DNA from: Lacipirellulaceae bacterium
GTDB lineage: Bacteria > Planctomycetota > Planctomycetia > Pirellulales > Lacipirellulaceae
Direction: 5' to 3'
Length of the DNA: 64,000 nucleotides
Assembly (NCBI GenBank): GCA_040218535.1
Contig: JAVJRG010000008.1
Span: 292,320 to 356,319, forward strand
Shown: one piece after another, positions 63,159 to 64,000 of the stretch
Numbering within the stretch: position 1 is the stretch's first letter
Layout: each line of letters opens with the position of its first letter
Translations under genes and position numbers: made by a program
Notes under the pieces: generated by a model
Database searches by the model: none
Told to the model about the DNA's origin: nothing
The model's input: only the letters and a program-made list of their open reading frames with translations

Positions 63159-64000
63159 CGAGCTCCGGTTCGCACCCTCGTCGCATCGCTCATCTGGGCT
63201 CTCCGCTTCGAAAATACGTGCTGCATGCAACGCGGGTAGCGATTTTCATCGCGATCATCTGGCTGATCCATGACCGGCATCAGCGACACATGGAGAATGT
63301 CGCCGGTGAGGCGGCGATACCCCTCGATCATCTGCAAGAGTATTTCCCTCAGGGCGTTATGGTTGCTGCGGATGCCGAAGGAAGTAGCCTACACTCTGTC
63401 ATTTTGGATGAGAACGGCGAGATCGTGGGACGGTTTTTTGAGACCTCGCCAGAGGGCGACGACATTATCGGATTCTCTGGCCCAACCAACGCCCTAGTTG
63501 CGTTTGATGCTGAAGGCAAGATCTGTGATGTATCGATCCTCTCCAGTCAAGACACCCGCGACCACGTTAATCAGGTAAAGAACGACGAACACTTTCTGAA
63601 ATCGTTTAATGGCATGACGCGGGAAGAGGCAGCCCAGTCCACTGAAGTGGACAGTGTCTCGGGGGCAACGCTGACGGCCCTTGCCATTCGACAGGCGATC
63701 ATCAAGCGTCTGGGTGGAGGGCAACGTTCGTTGAAGTTTCCCGAGCCACTTTCCGTCAAGGATGTTCGCCCGTTCTTCCCAGAAGCGATCAGCGTTAGTG
63801 TCGATGAGGCTTCCAGAGTTTGGGAAGTCAAAAACGACCACGGTGACACTTTGGGAACCGTCTTGCGTACGGCTGATGCGGCAGAGAACATTATCGGCTA
63901 TCAAGGACCTAGCGATTCGTTGATCGGATTAAGCACGGAAGGAAAAGTCATCGGGCTGGCGATTCGCAAGTCCTACGATAACCAGCCTTACGTGGACTAC
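63155..64000 (+). CDS. FMN-binding electron-transfer protein, NosR/RnfG-like (truncated at window edge)
   Basis: 282 codons run off the right edge; the ATG overlaps the FAD oxidoreductase stop. A short membrane helix is at about 27-40. The first FMN_bind domain has VDSVSGATLTALAIRQAI, the SGATxT motif used for covalent FMN in NqrC/RnfG. A second similar half begins at about residue 215 (VWEVKNDHGDTLGTVLRTADAAENIIGYQGPSDSLIGLSTEGKV). It probably feeds or drains electrons for the secreted FAD enzyme. Further domains may lie outside the window. Confidence 0.82.
   Translation, partial: MTSSGSHPRRIAHLGSPLRKYVLHATRVAIFIAIIWLIHDRHQRHMENVAGEAAIPLDHLQEYFPQGVMVAADAEGSSLHSVILDENGEIVGRFFETSPEGDDIIGFSGPTNALVAFDAEGKICDVSILSSQDTRDHVNQVKNDEHFLKSFNGMTREEAAQSTEVDSVSGATLTALAIRQAIIKRLGGGQRSLKFPEPLSVKDVRPFFPEAISVSVDEASRVWEVKNDHGDTLGTVLRTADAAENIIGYQGPSDSLIGLSTEGKVIGLAIRKSYDNQPYVDY

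Overview
The window looks like a chromosome segment from a planctomycete, most likely the Pirellulales/Lacipirellulaceae side of the phylum. The basis is: an LEPR-type N-terminal motif (LEQLEPRQMLAGD) on a very large secreted protein; PEP-CTERM tails (VPEP...RRRK) on two secreted cyclophilins; many lipoproteins and proteins with no clear relatives; Gram-negative envelope genes (Mla-type lipid transport, LptF/G permease, heptosyltransferase); and a very high load of short palindromic intergenic repeats. No rRNA, tRNA or CRISPR array was seen. Function calls rest on motifs and recalled family features, without database searches.

Layout. 0-9 kb, mostly minus strand: a truncated HAMP histidine kinase, an LptF/G permease behind a membrane-anchored PP2C phosphatase, a PEGA lipoprotein, an mlaE-mlaF-mlaD set, and a candidate structured RNA with a strong terminator. 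9-16 kb: TPR lipoprotein, small conserved protein, a dead REP-associated transposase between inverted REP arms, two DUF21/CBS membrane proteins and a tandem-domain ABC-2 permease. 16-23.6 kb: TPR protein, Cys/His-rich secreted protein, membrane protein, and a SNF2 helicase with a partner protein.

23.8-32.5 kb is the most interesting region: a co-directional run of AMP-forming ligase (LuxE-like size), acyl reductase/aldehyde dehydrogenase, Fe-alcohol dehydrogenase, secreted beta-propeller, radical SAM enzyme, lipoyl H-protein-like carrier and 2[4Fe-4S] protein. It suggests a carboxylate-aldehyde-alcohol module joined to a radical/lipoyl redox module. Most of its larger gaps hold repeat elements, and two of these carry small ORFs (GxxExxY nuclease-like and four-helix-bundle proteins) between inverted arms.

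32.5-39.8 kb is a complete phosphate regulon in the order phoR-pstS-pstC-pstA-pstB-phoU-phoB. 39.7-54.2 kb is mixed: Cys-rich hydrolase lipoprotein, DUF2461 protein, two PEP-CTERM cyclophilins, xylose isomerase, glycosyltransferases, C45 peptidase, DUF2071 protein, methyltransferase, GNAT, EamA transporter and a VOC protein. 54.5-64 kb is a carbohydrate/redox block: a giant LEPR-type glycoside-hydrolase-like protein, a GH29 fucosidase, a secreted FAD oxidoreductase and a truncated FMN-binding electron-transfer protein.

A recurring theme is intergenic repeats: perfect 24-nt palindromes present twice, heptamer-periodic arrays, roughly 9-mer-periodic CACGGAT arrays (one nested around another palindrome), and REP arms. 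Several of them remodel gene ends.
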